The position numbers were made by a program, and so were the translations under genes. Below the pieces are notes generated by a model, which worked only from the letters and a program-made list of their open reading frames with translations, was not told the DNA's origin and made no database searches. Below, piece by piece: positions 15,314 through 22,955 of a DNA stretch of 40,539 bases (positions within the stretch are counted from its first letter, which is position 1; the number at the start of each line of letters is the position of its first letter). The stretch lies in the NCBI GenBank assembly GCA_040414495.1, contig JBEDUI010000099.1, forward strand, positions 1 through 40,539, written 5' to 3'. Source of the DNA: DATAVB01 sp040414495 (lineage in GTDB: Bacteria > Actinomycetota > Actinomycetes > Mycobacteriales > QHCD01).

Positions 15314-15865
15314 CTAAGCGTCCAACAGTCGCTGCACCCGGCTCAGGGTCTCGTGTACATTCGTCTCGCTGCTGGCCTCGTACGCCTCGGCCAAACTCAG
15401 CCAACGCACCGGCGCGGTCGGCTTTTCCGGCCGGGCCGCGCCGGGCTGGTCGGTGGTGAGTACGAACCGCAGGTCGGCGTGCTCGTGCGCAGGCTCTTTG
15501 CGGTTGGCCGGAACCGGGACAACCACGACGTGCACAATGCCCGTCCCTGGCCAGGGCGCCAGGTCGCTCAACCCCGCCTCTTCCTGTCCCTCGCGCACCG
15601 CGATCTCGAGCGGATCGATCTCGCCGGGGTCGCCATGCCCGCCGACCTGCAGCCAGGCCTGCTGCCGCTGATGCCAGCGCAGCAACACCCGCCCGGTCGG
15701 CGGATGCACGATCAACGCCGACGCCGTGATGTGCAACGGGATCGAGCGCAACCACGGATCCTCGGCCGTGGCGACGAGCTCACGCACCCGCGCCACATCG
15801 TGGACCTCGGTCGGGCCCTGCGGGCGGTACTCGGCGAGCAGGTCGGCAACAGGCTCAGACACCAT
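15314..15865 (-). CDS. Nudix hydrolase
   Basis: A 183-residue protein with a Nudix box GGHGDPGEIDPL then REGQEEAGL. The spacing between the first Glu and RE is one residue longer than the textbook pattern, a form found in a bacterial subgroup beginning QVGGHGDPGE. The catalytic REGQEE core is intact, so magnesium-dependent hydrolysis of a nucleoside diphosphate-linked substrate is expected. The N-terminal region (TASALIVHPPTGRVLLRWHQ) is typical. The start is ATG 15865; GTG 15862 is one codon in. The 148 bp to the ABC operon carry promoters for both directions. Confidence 0.88.
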   Translation of the reverse strand: MVSEPVADLLAEYRPQGPTEVHDVARVRELVATAEDPWLRSIPLHITASALIVHPPTGRVLLRWHQRQQAWLQVGGHGDPGEIDPLEIAVREGQEEAGLSDLAPWPGTGIVHVVVVPVPANRKEPAHEHADLRFVLTTDQPGAARPEKPTAPVRWLSLAEAYEASSETNVHETLSRVQRLLDA

Positions 15866-15900
15866 GCCGCCCACCCTACTGGCCCGCCGCAGCAGGCGAC

Positions 15901-15916
15901 CGGGGGTTTTCCCCCG
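15901..15916. promoter_or_regulatory. Short perfect hairpin in the divergent region
   Basis: CGGGGG TTTT CCCCCG forms a 6-bp GC stem with a TTTT loop, 36 bp upstream of the Nudix start and about 100 bp upstream of the ABC operon. A looser inverted pair, CGGTAG (15925-15930) and CTACCG (15962-15967), follows. Either might be a regulatory site. Function is not established. Confidence 0.4.
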
Positions 15917-16013
15917 TACCCGATTCGGTAGAAAACCGCATTCCGCCGGCCCGGCCGAATTCCTACCGTGAATTACCGAACGACACCTACGTAGATTCCT
16001 CTGGGAGAAACTC

Positions 16014-16751
16014 GTGATCGAAGTCCGTGGTTTAACCAAACGCTACGGCTCGACCTTGGCCGTGGACAAACTCAGCTTCGACGTACAACCGGGCGCGGTG
16101 ACCGGATTTCTTGGCCCCAACGGATCCGGCAAATCCACCACGATGCGAATGCTGCTGGGCCTGGACACACCCGATTCCGGACAGGCGAGGATCGATGGCC
16201 GGCCATACCGCGAACTGCGCTGGCCGTTGCGTTCGGTCGGCGCGATGTTGGAGGCGCGGGCCTTCCATCCCGGTCGCTCGGCCCGGTCGCACCTGCGGGC
16301 GCTGGCCGCCGGCAGCGACATTCCCAAGTCCAGAGTGGACGAGGTCCTCGACATCGTCGGTCTGTCCACTGTGGCCGGTCGGCGGGCCGGCAAGTTCTCG
16401 CTCGGAATGGCGCAACGGCTGGGCCTGGCCGCGGCGCTACTGGGTGATCCGGCCGTATTGGTCCTGGACGAACCGGTCAACGGCCTGGATCCGGAGGGAA
16501 TCCGGTGGATCCGGGGCCTGCTGCGTTCGCTGGCCGAACAGGGCCGGACCGTTCTGGTCTCCAGCCACCTCATCAGCGAAATGGCACTCACCGCCGAACG
16601 GCTGATCGTCATCGGCCACGGGCATCTGTTGGCCGATACCACGGTCGCGGAGATGTCCCGCGGCGGACAGTCCCTTGAGGACGCATTCTTCGACCTAACC
16701 GCCGACGCGGCCGAATACCGCGGAATCAACGCCGAAATGGGGAACGCATGA
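16014..16751 (+). CDS. ABC transporter ATP-binding protein
   Basis: A 245-residue ATPase: Walker A GPNGSGKST (34-42), Q-loop replaced by the GAMLEARAF segment (about 76-84), signature FSLGMAQR (about 128-135), Walker B AVLVLDEPVNGLDPEG and H-loop VSSHL. It resembles ATPases of drug- or lantibiotic-type two-component ABC exporters. The start is GTG 16014, with GGGAG about 8 bases before. It overlaps the permease gene by 4 bp (ATGA) and is the first gene of a four-gene operon with a histidine kinase and a response regulator, a layout typical of self-sensing export and detoxification modules. Confidence 0.93.
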   Translation: MIEVRGLTKRYGSTLAVDKLSFDVQPGAVTGFLGPNGSGKSTTMRMLLGLDTPDSGQARIDGRPYRELRWPLRSVGAMLEARAFHPGRSARSHLRALAAGSDIPKSRVDEVLDIVGLSTVAGRRAGKFSLGMAQRLGLAAALLGDPAVLVLDEPVNGLDPEGIRWIRGLLRSLAEQGRTVLVSSHLISEMALTAERLIVIGHGHLLADTTVAEMSRGGQSLEDAFFDLTADAAEYRGINAEMGNA

Positions 16752-17524
16752 CCAGCGTCGCATTGCCAGTCGTACTACCAAAGGGGCATTACCGATTCCG
16801 CCATGTGGCCCGGATGGAATGGATCAAGCTGCGCACTTTGCGCTCGACCTGGTGGACGTTGGCGATCACCATCGCCGCATCGGTCGGAATCAGCTTGGCC
16901 GTGGGGCTGAAAACCAAGGACCAATCGGGAGATCTCACCAACAATGTCCTGGCCGGAGTGGCGATCGGGCTGCTGTTCACCGGAGTCCTGGGCGTATTGG
17001 CGATGACCAGCGAATACAGCTCGGGAATGATCCGTGGAACGCTGGCCGCCGCCCCGTCCCGGTCGAAATTGCTGGCCGCGAAAGGGGCCGTATTCGGCGC
17101 GATGGCGTTGGTGGTGGGCGAACTGGCCTCATTCACCTCGTTCTTCGTCGGCCGCGCCGCCATGCCCGCGCACATCACCGGACCATCGTTGAGCGATCCG
17201 GGCGTGTTGCGGGCGGTGGTGTTGGCCGGCGCGGCTTACTGCCTGGTCGGGTTGATGGGGCTGGGCCTGGGCGCGCTGATCCGGCATACGCCGGCCGCGG
17301 TCGCCGTGATGATCGGCGCGGTGTACGTCGGCGCCGAGGTCGTCGCGGCCGTGTCCGCCACCGTGCGGGAATACGTACCGATTACGCTCGTGTCGGACTC
17401 GCTGTCTACGGTGCAGCACGATCAGGGCGCGCCCACACCGTGGGTCGGGCTCGGTGTGCTGGCCAGCTACGCCGTGGTCGCGTTCGTCGCCGGCGGCCTG
17501 TCGCTGGCGTGGCGGGACGCCTGA
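16748..17524 (+). CDS. ABC-2 type permease subunit
   Basis: A 258-residue membrane protein with six hydrophobic segments (WWTLAITIAASVGISLAVGL, VLAGVAIGLLFTGVLGVLAM, and others), preceded by the MEWIKLRTLRST cytoplasmic helix typical of ABC-2 permeases, with the conserved EYSSGMIRGTLAAAPSR loop (about 98-114). It pairs with the ATPase that overlaps it by 4 bp. The substrate is unknown, perhaps an antibiotic, peptide or lipid. The histidine kinase gene starts 8 bp after its stop. Confidence 0.9.
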   Translation: MTSVALPVVLPKGHYRFRHVARMEWIKLRTLRSTWWTLAITIAASVGISLAVGLKTKDQSGDLTNNVLAGVAIGLLFTGVLGVLAMTSEYSSGMIRGTLAAAPSRSKLLAAKGAVFGAMALVVGELASFTSFFVGRAAMPAHITGPSLSDPGVLRAVVLAGAAYCLVGLMGLGLGALIRHTPAAVAVMIGAVYVGAEVVAAVSATVREYVPITLVSDSLSTVQHDQGAPTPWVGLGVLASYAVVAFVAGGLSLAWRDA

Positions 17525-17532
17525 CCCGCAAG

Positions 17533-18855
17533 ATGGCAACAATGAGCAGCGCCGCTACCGCGCAGGCCCCGCAGACGACCAGGTCTGCGGGGCACCAGGT
17601 GGCGCGCACGATTCTGCGGGCACCGATCAGTCGCCGAACCTGGACCGACCTGCTGTACGCCGTAGCCGATTTCCCGCTGGCGCTGATCGGTTTCGTGTTC
17701 GCGGTGGCTACGTTCGCGGCCGGTGTCGCGCTGGCGCTGACCTTCATCGGGTTGCCGCTGCTGGCCGCGAGCGGGCTGGCCGGGCGGCGGTTCGCCGGGG
17801 TGCACCGAGCACTGGCCCGCAAGGTGCTGCACGAACGCATCTCCGGGCCGCGGCCGTTCGAGTCCAGCCCCGGAATTCTGGGTTGGTTGCAGGCGGCGCT
17901 GCGGGACGCCCCGAGTTGGCGGGCCCGGGCCTATCTGGTCCTGAAATTCCCGCTGGCCTACCTCACCCTCGGCGGCGCGGCGTTCATCTGGGCGCAGGGC
18001 GTGCTCTGCGTGACCTGGCCGATCTGGTGGTGGGCCGGTTGGGAAGCCGTATTCGTACGGCCCGATATCAACCTGGGCTCCTGGCCGCGGATGCTGCTCG
18101 TGGTCCTGGTCGGCGTTCTGTGTCTGTTGGCCGCGCCGTGGATAGTGCGCGGGCTGGTGTGGCTGGATTGTGCGCTTATGCGGGGGCTGCTCAGTTCCAG
18201 CGGTTCGGACCGGGTGCGGCAATTGGAGGTGGCGCGAGCCCAGGTCGTCGACGACTCGGCCACCACATTGCGCCGAATCGAACGCGACCTGCACGACGGG
18301 ACGCAGGCGCAGCTCGCGACGTTGGCGATGACGCTCGGGCAGGCAAAGGAAAAGCTGGAACGGCGTACAAATGTCCCGTACGACCCGGACGGCGCGCTCG
18401 ATCTCGTCGACGCCGCGCACCGGCACGCGAAGGAAGCGCTGGTCGAATTACGGGATATCGCGCGCGGAATTCACCCGCCCGCGCTCGATGTCGGGCTGGA
18501 CGCCGCGCTGGCTACTCTGGTTGCCCGCAGTGCCGTTCCGGCTGTGCTGAACGCCGAAATCCCGGTCCGGCCGGCCAAGGCGATCGAAACGATCGCGTAT
18601 TTCACCGTGGCCGAATTGTTGGCCAATGTCACCAAGCACAGTCGGGCCCGGCACGCCACCGTCGAGGTGAGCGAGCACGAAGACATTCTGCGGCTGATCG
18701 TCAGCGACGATGGCATCGGCGGTGCCCGGCCCGGCGGCGGGAGCGGACTGCTCGGCCTGACCGAACGGGTCCGCGCCGTCGATGGTCAACTGCAGGTCAC
18801 GAGCCCACCGGGAGGACCCACCGTGATTACCATCGAACTTCCCTTGCACGCATGA
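17533..18855 (+). CDS. Sensor histidine kinase (HisKA_3 type) with membrane sensor domain
   Basis: A 440-residue kinase. Residues 1-215 contain four membrane segments (about 43-80, 138-170, 184-210) as in the putative sensor domain PF13796. The dimerisation helix has ERDLHDGTQAQLA with phospho-acceptor H254, and LRDIARGIHPP follows. The ATPase part shows ELLANVTKHS (N box, 361-370), DDGIGGA (392-398) and GSGLLGL (403-409). The start is ATG 17533 (alternative ATG 17542); both have weak leaders, and translation may be reinitiated after the permease. It overlaps the regulator gene by 4 bp and probably phosphorylates it on sensing a transporter-related signal. Confidence 0.88.
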   Translation: MATMSSAATAQAPQTTRSAGHQVARTILRAPISRRTWTDLLYAVADFPLALIGFVFAVATFAAGVALALTFIGLPLLAASGLAGRRFAGVHRALARKVLHERISGPRPFESSPGILGWLQAALRDAPSWRARAYLVLKFPLAYLTLGGAAFIWAQGVLCVTWPIWWWAGWEAVFVRPDINLGSWPRMLLVVLVGVLCLLAAPWIVRGLVWLDCALMRGLLSSSGSDRVRQLEVARAQVVDDSATTLRRIERDLHDGTQAQLATLAMTLGQAKEKLERRTNVPYDPDGALDLVDAAHRHAKEALVELRDIARGIHPPALDVGLDAALATLVARSAVPAVLNAEIPVRPAKAIETIAYFTVAELLANVTKHSRARHATVEVSEHEDILRLIVSDDGIGGARPGGGSGLLGLTERVRAVDGQLQVTSPPGGPTVITIELPLHA

Positions 18856-19505
18856 GCATGCGCGTCGTTATCGCCGAGGACGCCGCCATTTTCCGGGACG
18901 GCCTGACCGGACTATTGGCCGACCGTGGGCATGAGGTGGTTGCCGCCGTTTCTTCTGGCACGGATTTGGTGAACGCGGTTGCCGAGCACCATCCGGACGT
19001 GGCCGTTGTGGACATTCGCATGCCACCGACCTTCACCGACGAAGGGTTGAAGGCCGCGATCGCCATTCGTACCGGGCATCCCGACGTTGGCGTGCTGATG
19101 TTTTCCCAATACATCGAGACCAGGTACGCCACGCAATTGCTCGGGCACAATTCCGCCGGCGTGGGCTACCTGCTGAAAGACCGGGTCGCCGATACCAGCG
19201 AATTCGTCGATGCGCTCACCCGGGTCGCCGCCGGTGGTACGGCCTTGGACCCGGAGGTCGTCACGCAGTTGCTCGCCACCGGAAATCATGGGCAGGCGTT
19301 GGATGAAACGCTGACCCGGCGGGAGAACCAGGTCCTCGCGCTCATGGCCGAGGGCCGATCCAATGCCGCGATCGCCGCGACGTTGGTGGTCGGCGAGGGC
19401 GCGGTGGAAAAGCACGTGGCGAATATCTTCGCCAAGCTGGGCCTGCCCTCATCGCACCACGACAACCGCCGAGTGCTGGCCGTTCTGCGTTATCTCCAGG
19501 GTTAA
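18852..19505 (+). CDS. NarL/LuxR-family response regulator
   Basis: A 217-residue two-domain regulator. The receiver domain has acidic pair ED (9-10), phospho-acceptor D54 in VVDIRMPP, and K109 in YLLKD. The C-terminal HTH has TRRENQVLALMAEGRSNAAI followed by VEKHVANIFAKLGL. It is the partner of the histidine kinase and likely activates or represses the ABC operon. Its TAA stop overlaps the convergent TAA of the AceE-like gene, the two sharing TTAA at 19502-19505. Confidence 0.92.
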   Translation: MSMRVVIAEDAAIFRDGLTGLLADRGHEVVAAVSSGTDLVNAVAEHHPDVAVVDIRMPPTFTDEGLKAAIAIRTGHPDVGVLMFSQYIETRYATQLLGHNSAGVGYLLKDRVADTSEFVDALTRVAAGGTALDPEVVTQLLATGNHGQALDETLTRRENQVLALMAEGRSNAAIAATLVVGEGAVEKHVANIFAKLGLPSSHHDNRRVLAVLRYLQG

Positions 19506-21829
19506 TCCACCAGATCGAGTGCGGCTTCGACGATGGCCGTGGCGTCGATGCCGTGGTATCGGTATATGTCGTCGATAGCACCGGACTGACCGAACGCGGT
19601 GACGCCGAGGTTGGTGGCCGGCACGCCATTGATTCCGCTAAGGAACGCCAACGTGTGCGGATGTCCATCCAGGACAGTCACGATTGGAACGGACCGGCCC
19701 GCCGGAAACAGCGTGTCGAGAATCCAGGTCGGCGCAGCCCCGTTACCGCGCCGCGCCCGCACCGCCTCGAACAGTAGGCCGGGACTGGTGATGCAGACGA
19801 CCTCGGCCGGAAAACCCAGCCCGGACAGGGTATCGGCGGCCGCGAGCGCTTCGACCGTAACCGCGCCCATCGCGGCGATCGTGACGACCGGGCGCGACTG
19901 TCCGATCAGGACATAGCCGCCGGCGATGACCTCGCGGCGGCGCTGTTCCCGGCCTCCCGGATCGCTCGGTATGTTCGCCAATGCCTGCTCGACCGGACGG
20001 GTCGACAGCCGCAGGTACGCCGATTGACCGCCGGGTCGGCCCAACTGACCCAACGCTGCCAGCAATGTCCACTCGGTATCGATCGCGAACGCCGGCTCGT
20101 AACTCAAACAACCGGGCTGCTCCACACCGATCGACGGCGTCTTGATCGACTGGTGCGCACCGCCTTCGGGCGCCAGCGATACACCAGAAGGCGTACCGAC
20201 CAAAATGGACTGACCACCGGCGTAAATGCCGAACGACCACGGTTCCAACGCGCGTTCGACGAACGGGTCGTATACGACCCCGATCGGCAGCAGCGCCTCA
20301 CCCCAACGGCTCCAGGTCGCGCCGAGTTCACCCAGCAACGAGACCAGGTTGACCTCGGCGATGCCCAGCTCGATGTGCTGGCCGGTGGAGCGTTCCCGCC
20401 AATGCAGAATGGTTTCCTGGTCGTCGGCGAACCAGTCGACGTGCTCGACCGGCGACCACACGCCGACCTTGTTCACCCAACCGGCCAGGTTTGTGCTCGA
20501 CGCGACATCGGGGCTGACCGTCACGATGCGTTGCCCGATCTCGGGCGCGTCCCGATTCAGGTCGAGCAGGGTACGGCCCAACGCTGATTGGGTATTGACC
20601 ACACCTTTGGGCGTACGACCCAGGTCGGTCGGCACCGCGGCCGGTTTCACCACCGGCGTCGGAGTTCCGCGCAACCGCTCCGCGGCTTCCTCGCATAATT
20701 CGGCTTCCAGCGTGTCCGGCCCGAACCGGGCCCATGGCCGCTCCGGGTCCACACCGGACTTACCGGCCAGTTGGCGTATCTGCGCGGCGGTCAACAAGGC
20801 CGAATGATTCTGCGGGTGGCCGGCCGTCGGCAGCCCGAAACCCTTGACCGTATAGGCGAAAATCACGGTCGGCCGGGTGTCGTCAATGGTCTCGAACGCC
20901 TCGTTCAGCGTCGCGAAATCGTGCCCGCCCAACTTGGGCAACGCCGCCTGCAGCGCATCGTCGCTGATTGTCTCCAGCGCGGCCGCGATTTCGGCTGAAC
21001 CGTGCACCAACCGCATCCGCAATTCCGGGCCGGGCAGCCGCAGCAACCGTTGATATTCCGGATTCGGCATCGCATCGATCCGGGCCTTTAACGCGGCCCC
21101 GCCGGGCTGGGCGAAAAGCTGCTCCAATTGCCGGCCATATTTGACCTGCAAAACCTGCCAGCCGGCCGCGGCGAACATTCCGGACAACCGGTGAATCGCG
21201 ATATCAGGAACGATTCGATCCAGCGACTGCCGGTTTACGTCGACAATCCACACGATTTCGCCAAGCCGGCTGACCATCGGATCCAGCACCGCTTCCCAGC
21301 AGGCGCCCTCGTCCAATTCGGCGTCACCGATCAACGAATACTGCCGACCGGTTCCCGCTCCACCGAAATGCTCGTTCACGTATCGGCGGGCAATCGTGCC
21401 CCACACCGGCGCGGTGGCGCCGATTCCCACCGAGCCGGTCGAATAGTCGGCAGCGTCAGGATCTTTCAACCGGCTCGGATAGCTTTGCAGCCCGCCGAAT
21501 TGCCGCAGTGTCGTCAAATACGACTCGTCGAGCCGACCCAGCAGGTAATTCAGCGCGTGCAATACCGGCGACGCGTGCGGCTTGACCGATACCCGGTCGT
21601 TCGGTTGCAGATGCCGTAGCCATAGCGCGGTCATCAACGTCACCATCGACGCGCTTGAGGCCTGGTGCCCGCCGACTTTGAGCCCCGACGGGTTCGGCCG
21701 GACCCGGTTCGCGTGGTCGATCATCGCGGTGGATAGCCAGAGCACCCGCTCGGCGATGCTTTCCAATATCGCATCGCCTGGAATGTGGGGCTCACCGGAC
21801 AAGTCGGATGTACCCAGCAGCTCGGTCAC
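19502..21829 (-). CDS. AceE-like thiamine-diphosphate enzyme (2-oxo acid dehydrogenase E1 or transketolase-like)
   Basis: A 775-residue single-chain enzyme with the architecture of homodimeric pyruvate dehydrogenase E1. The TPP motif is GDAELDEG (168-175) with VDVNRQSLD (197-205), and SGLKVGGHQASS near residue 48 is the usual family start. A pyrimidine-binding and a transketolase C-terminal domain (about 650-775) follow. The family oxidatively decarboxylates a 2-oxo acid with E2, and no E2 or E3 gene is nearby, so the substrate (pyruvate or other) is open. The start is GTG 21829, with GAGGAGGT about 8 bases upstream. It is divergent from the Lrp regulator, its probable controller. Confidence 0.85.
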   Translation of the reverse strand: MTELLGTSDLSGEPHIPGDAILESIAERVLWLSTAMIDHANRVRPNPSGLKVGGHQASSASMVTLMTALWLRHLQPNDRVSVKPHASPVLHALNYLLGRLDESYLTTLRQFGGLQSYPSRLKDPDAADYSTGSVGIGATAPVWGTIARRYVNEHFGGAGTGRQYSLIGDAELDEGACWEAVLDPMVSRLGEIVWIVDVNRQSLDRIVPDIAIHRLSGMFAAAGWQVLQVKYGRQLEQLFAQPGGAALKARIDAMPNPEYQRLLRLPGPELRMRLVHGSAEIAAALETISDDALQAALPKLGGHDFATLNEAFETIDDTRPTVIFAYTVKGFGLPTAGHPQNHSALLTAAQIRQLAGKSGVDPERPWARFGPDTLEAELCEEAAERLRGTPTPVVKPAAVPTDLGRTPKGVVNTQSALGRTLLDLNRDAPEIGQRIVTVSPDVASSTNLAGWVNKVGVWSPVEHVDWFADDQETILHWRERSTGQHIELGIAEVNLVSLLGELGATWSRWGEALLPIGVVYDPFVERALEPWSFGIYAGGQSILVGTPSGVSLAPEGGAHQSIKTPSIGVEQPGCLSYEPAFAIDTEWTLLAALGQLGRPGGQSAYLRLSTRPVEQALANIPSDPGGREQRRREVIAGGYVLIGQSRPVVTIAAMGAVTVEALAAADTLSGLGFPAEVVCITSPGLLFEAVRARRGNGAAPTWILDTLFPAGRSVPIVTVLDGHPHTLAFLSGINGVPATNLGVTAFGQSGAIDDIYRYHGIDATAIVEAALDLVD

Positions 21830-21907
21830 TGTCCGACCTCCTCTACGCACATCTGAGCAATCTGCCGTAGAAGCAAACGTGATTTCCGTCCTCGTACGCA
21901 AGCACGA

Positions 21908-21931
21908 GAACATTTCGTGAGCAGAATGTTC
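21908..21931. promoter_or_regulatory. Inverted repeat in the Lrp/AceE intergenic region
   Basis: GAACATT (21908-21914) and AATGTTC (21925-21931) are perfect 7-bp arms with a 10-bp spacer. The site lies 37 bp before the Lrp start codon and 78 bp before the AceE-like start. Lrp-family proteins bind inverted sites of about this size. Binding by the adjacent regulator is inferred. Confidence 0.55.
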
Positions 21932-21968
21932 AGGATAGCCTTGTCGCCCGAAGTGGAGGGTCAACACA

Positions 21969-22457
21969 GTGACCACTCGAGACAACCTCGACGCCACCGA
22001 TGCCCGGCTGCTGCTGGCGCTGATCGACGACCCGCGGGCAACCGTGCTCTCGCTCGCCGGCACGTTGTCGATATCGCGCAATACGGCTCAGGCGCGGCTG
22101 GCGAAGCTGGAACGGGTCGGTGCCCTGCGCTCCTACGAACGCAGCATCGACGCGGCCGCCCTCGGTTACCCGCTGTCCGCGTTCATCACGGTCGTCGTCA
22201 CCCAGCAATTGCTGCCGGAGCTGTCCGAGTCACTGGCGGCGATTCCCGAGGTCGTCGAGGTCATCGGCCTGACCGGCGCGACCGACCTGCTGGTCCGGGT
22301 GGTGGCCCGCGACGCCGACGACCTGTACCGCATCGCCGGTCAGATTCTCGACACGCGCGGCGTCGAGCGGACCACGACGTCCCTGGCGATGCGGCAACTG
22401 GTCAACTACCGGCTCACCCCGCTGATCAACCGGGTCGCGAATGGTAATCGCACCTGA
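21969..22457 (+). CDS. Lrp/AsnC-family transcriptional regulator
   Basis: A 162-residue protein with an N-terminal HTH (DARLLLALIDDPRATVLSLA, SRNTAQARLAKLERVG, about 10-52) and a C-terminal RAM ligand domain (FITVVVTQQLLPELSE, VIGLTGATDLLVRV, GVERTTTSLA), typical of Lrp/AsnC regulators that bind amino or 2-oxo acids. The start is GTG 21969, with GGAGGG about 7 bases before. It is divergent from the AceE-like gene, a context that suggests it senses the substrate of that enzyme. Confidence 0.92.
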   Translation: MTTRDNLDATDARLLLALIDDPRATVLSLAGTLSISRNTAQARLAKLERVGALRSYERSIDAAALGYPLSAFITVVVTQQLLPELSESLAAIPEVVEVIGLTGATDLLVRVVARDADDLYRIAGQILDTRGVERTTTSLAMRQLVNYRLTPLINRVANGNRT

Positions 22458-22484
22458 CGTTCTTTGGCTGATTTGCCGGCAGAA

Positions 22485-22511
22485 TGTGGATAACCAATTG
22501 CCTGTGGATAA
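22485..22511. promoter_or_regulatory. Pair of perfect DnaA-box-like sequences
   Basis: TGTGGATAA occurs at 22485-22493 and 22503-22511, both in the same orientation, with starts 18 bp apart. The reverse complement TTATCCACA is the classical DnaA box. The second copy continues to TGTGGATAACCACA, a palindrome. They lie between the Lrp gene and the WXG100-like gene, 39 bp before the latter. A regulatory role is possible, but no AT-rich unwinding region or dnaA/dnaN gene marks an origin. Confidence 0.5.
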
Positions 22512-22550
22512 CCACAGCAGCAACGCAATCCCCGCTATAGCGTCGTTTTC

Positions 22551-22955
22551 ATGTCGAATCCCGTGCCGTTCCTTCGACCGCCCCTCCCTCCCATCGGCCT
22601 GCCGCGCCCGCCGATGCGAAAACCCACGATCGTGCATCCGGCCGCGTTGCGTCAGTGGGCGACCCGCGCTGACGAGGCCGGCCTGGCCGCGGGATCGGCC
22701 GCTCGGCTGGTCGCGCGGGCCGGTGAAGAAGTAGCGGCCCAGAGCGGATGGTCGGCGGTGGAGGCCGCAGCGGCAGCGTGCGCAGCCTGGTCGGAAATGA
22801 TCCGGCGGCTTGATACGTCGGTGGGCGGGTTCGGGGCAAAGCTGGTCGCGGCCGCGGCGGCGTACGAGCGGAATGAGGCGGTGTCGGCCAATCTGTTCGC
22901 CCCGGATCGCAGCACGCCGGCGCACGAGCCCGGCGGCGGACGGGTGGCGACGTGA
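22551..22955 (+). CDS. Small helical WXG100-like protein
   Basis: A 134-residue protein with a 30-residue Pro-rich N-terminus, then Ala-rich helices. W67 lies in QSGWSAV between two helices, as in WXG100 proteins (though not a strict W-x-G), and the second helix ends AAAAYERNEAV with Y105 and E109, matching the YxxxD/E signal of type VII secretion substrates. It has no signal peptide or membrane segment. The start is ATG 22551 without a clear leader. Its stop overlaps the start of the next gene by 4 bp. Function is inferred: secreted partner or chaperone. No ESX machinery genes are in the window. Confidence 0.6.
   Translation: MSNPVPFLRPPLPPIGLPRPPMRKPTIVHPAALRQWATRADEAGLAAGSAARLVARAGEEVAAQSGWSAVEAAAAACAAWSEMIRRLDTSVGGFGAKLVAAAAAYERNEAVSANLFAPDRSTPAHEPGGGRVAT

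Noticed and set aside
21830..22081. 84-codon extension of the AceE-like protein
   Set aside because: It would run through the promoter region and the Lrp gene start; the GTG at 21829 has a strong ribosome-binding site and the family's N-terminus begins soon after.
22485..22511. Possible replication origin
   Set aside because: Only two boxes, no AT-rich region, and no dnaA, dnaN or gyr genes in the area.
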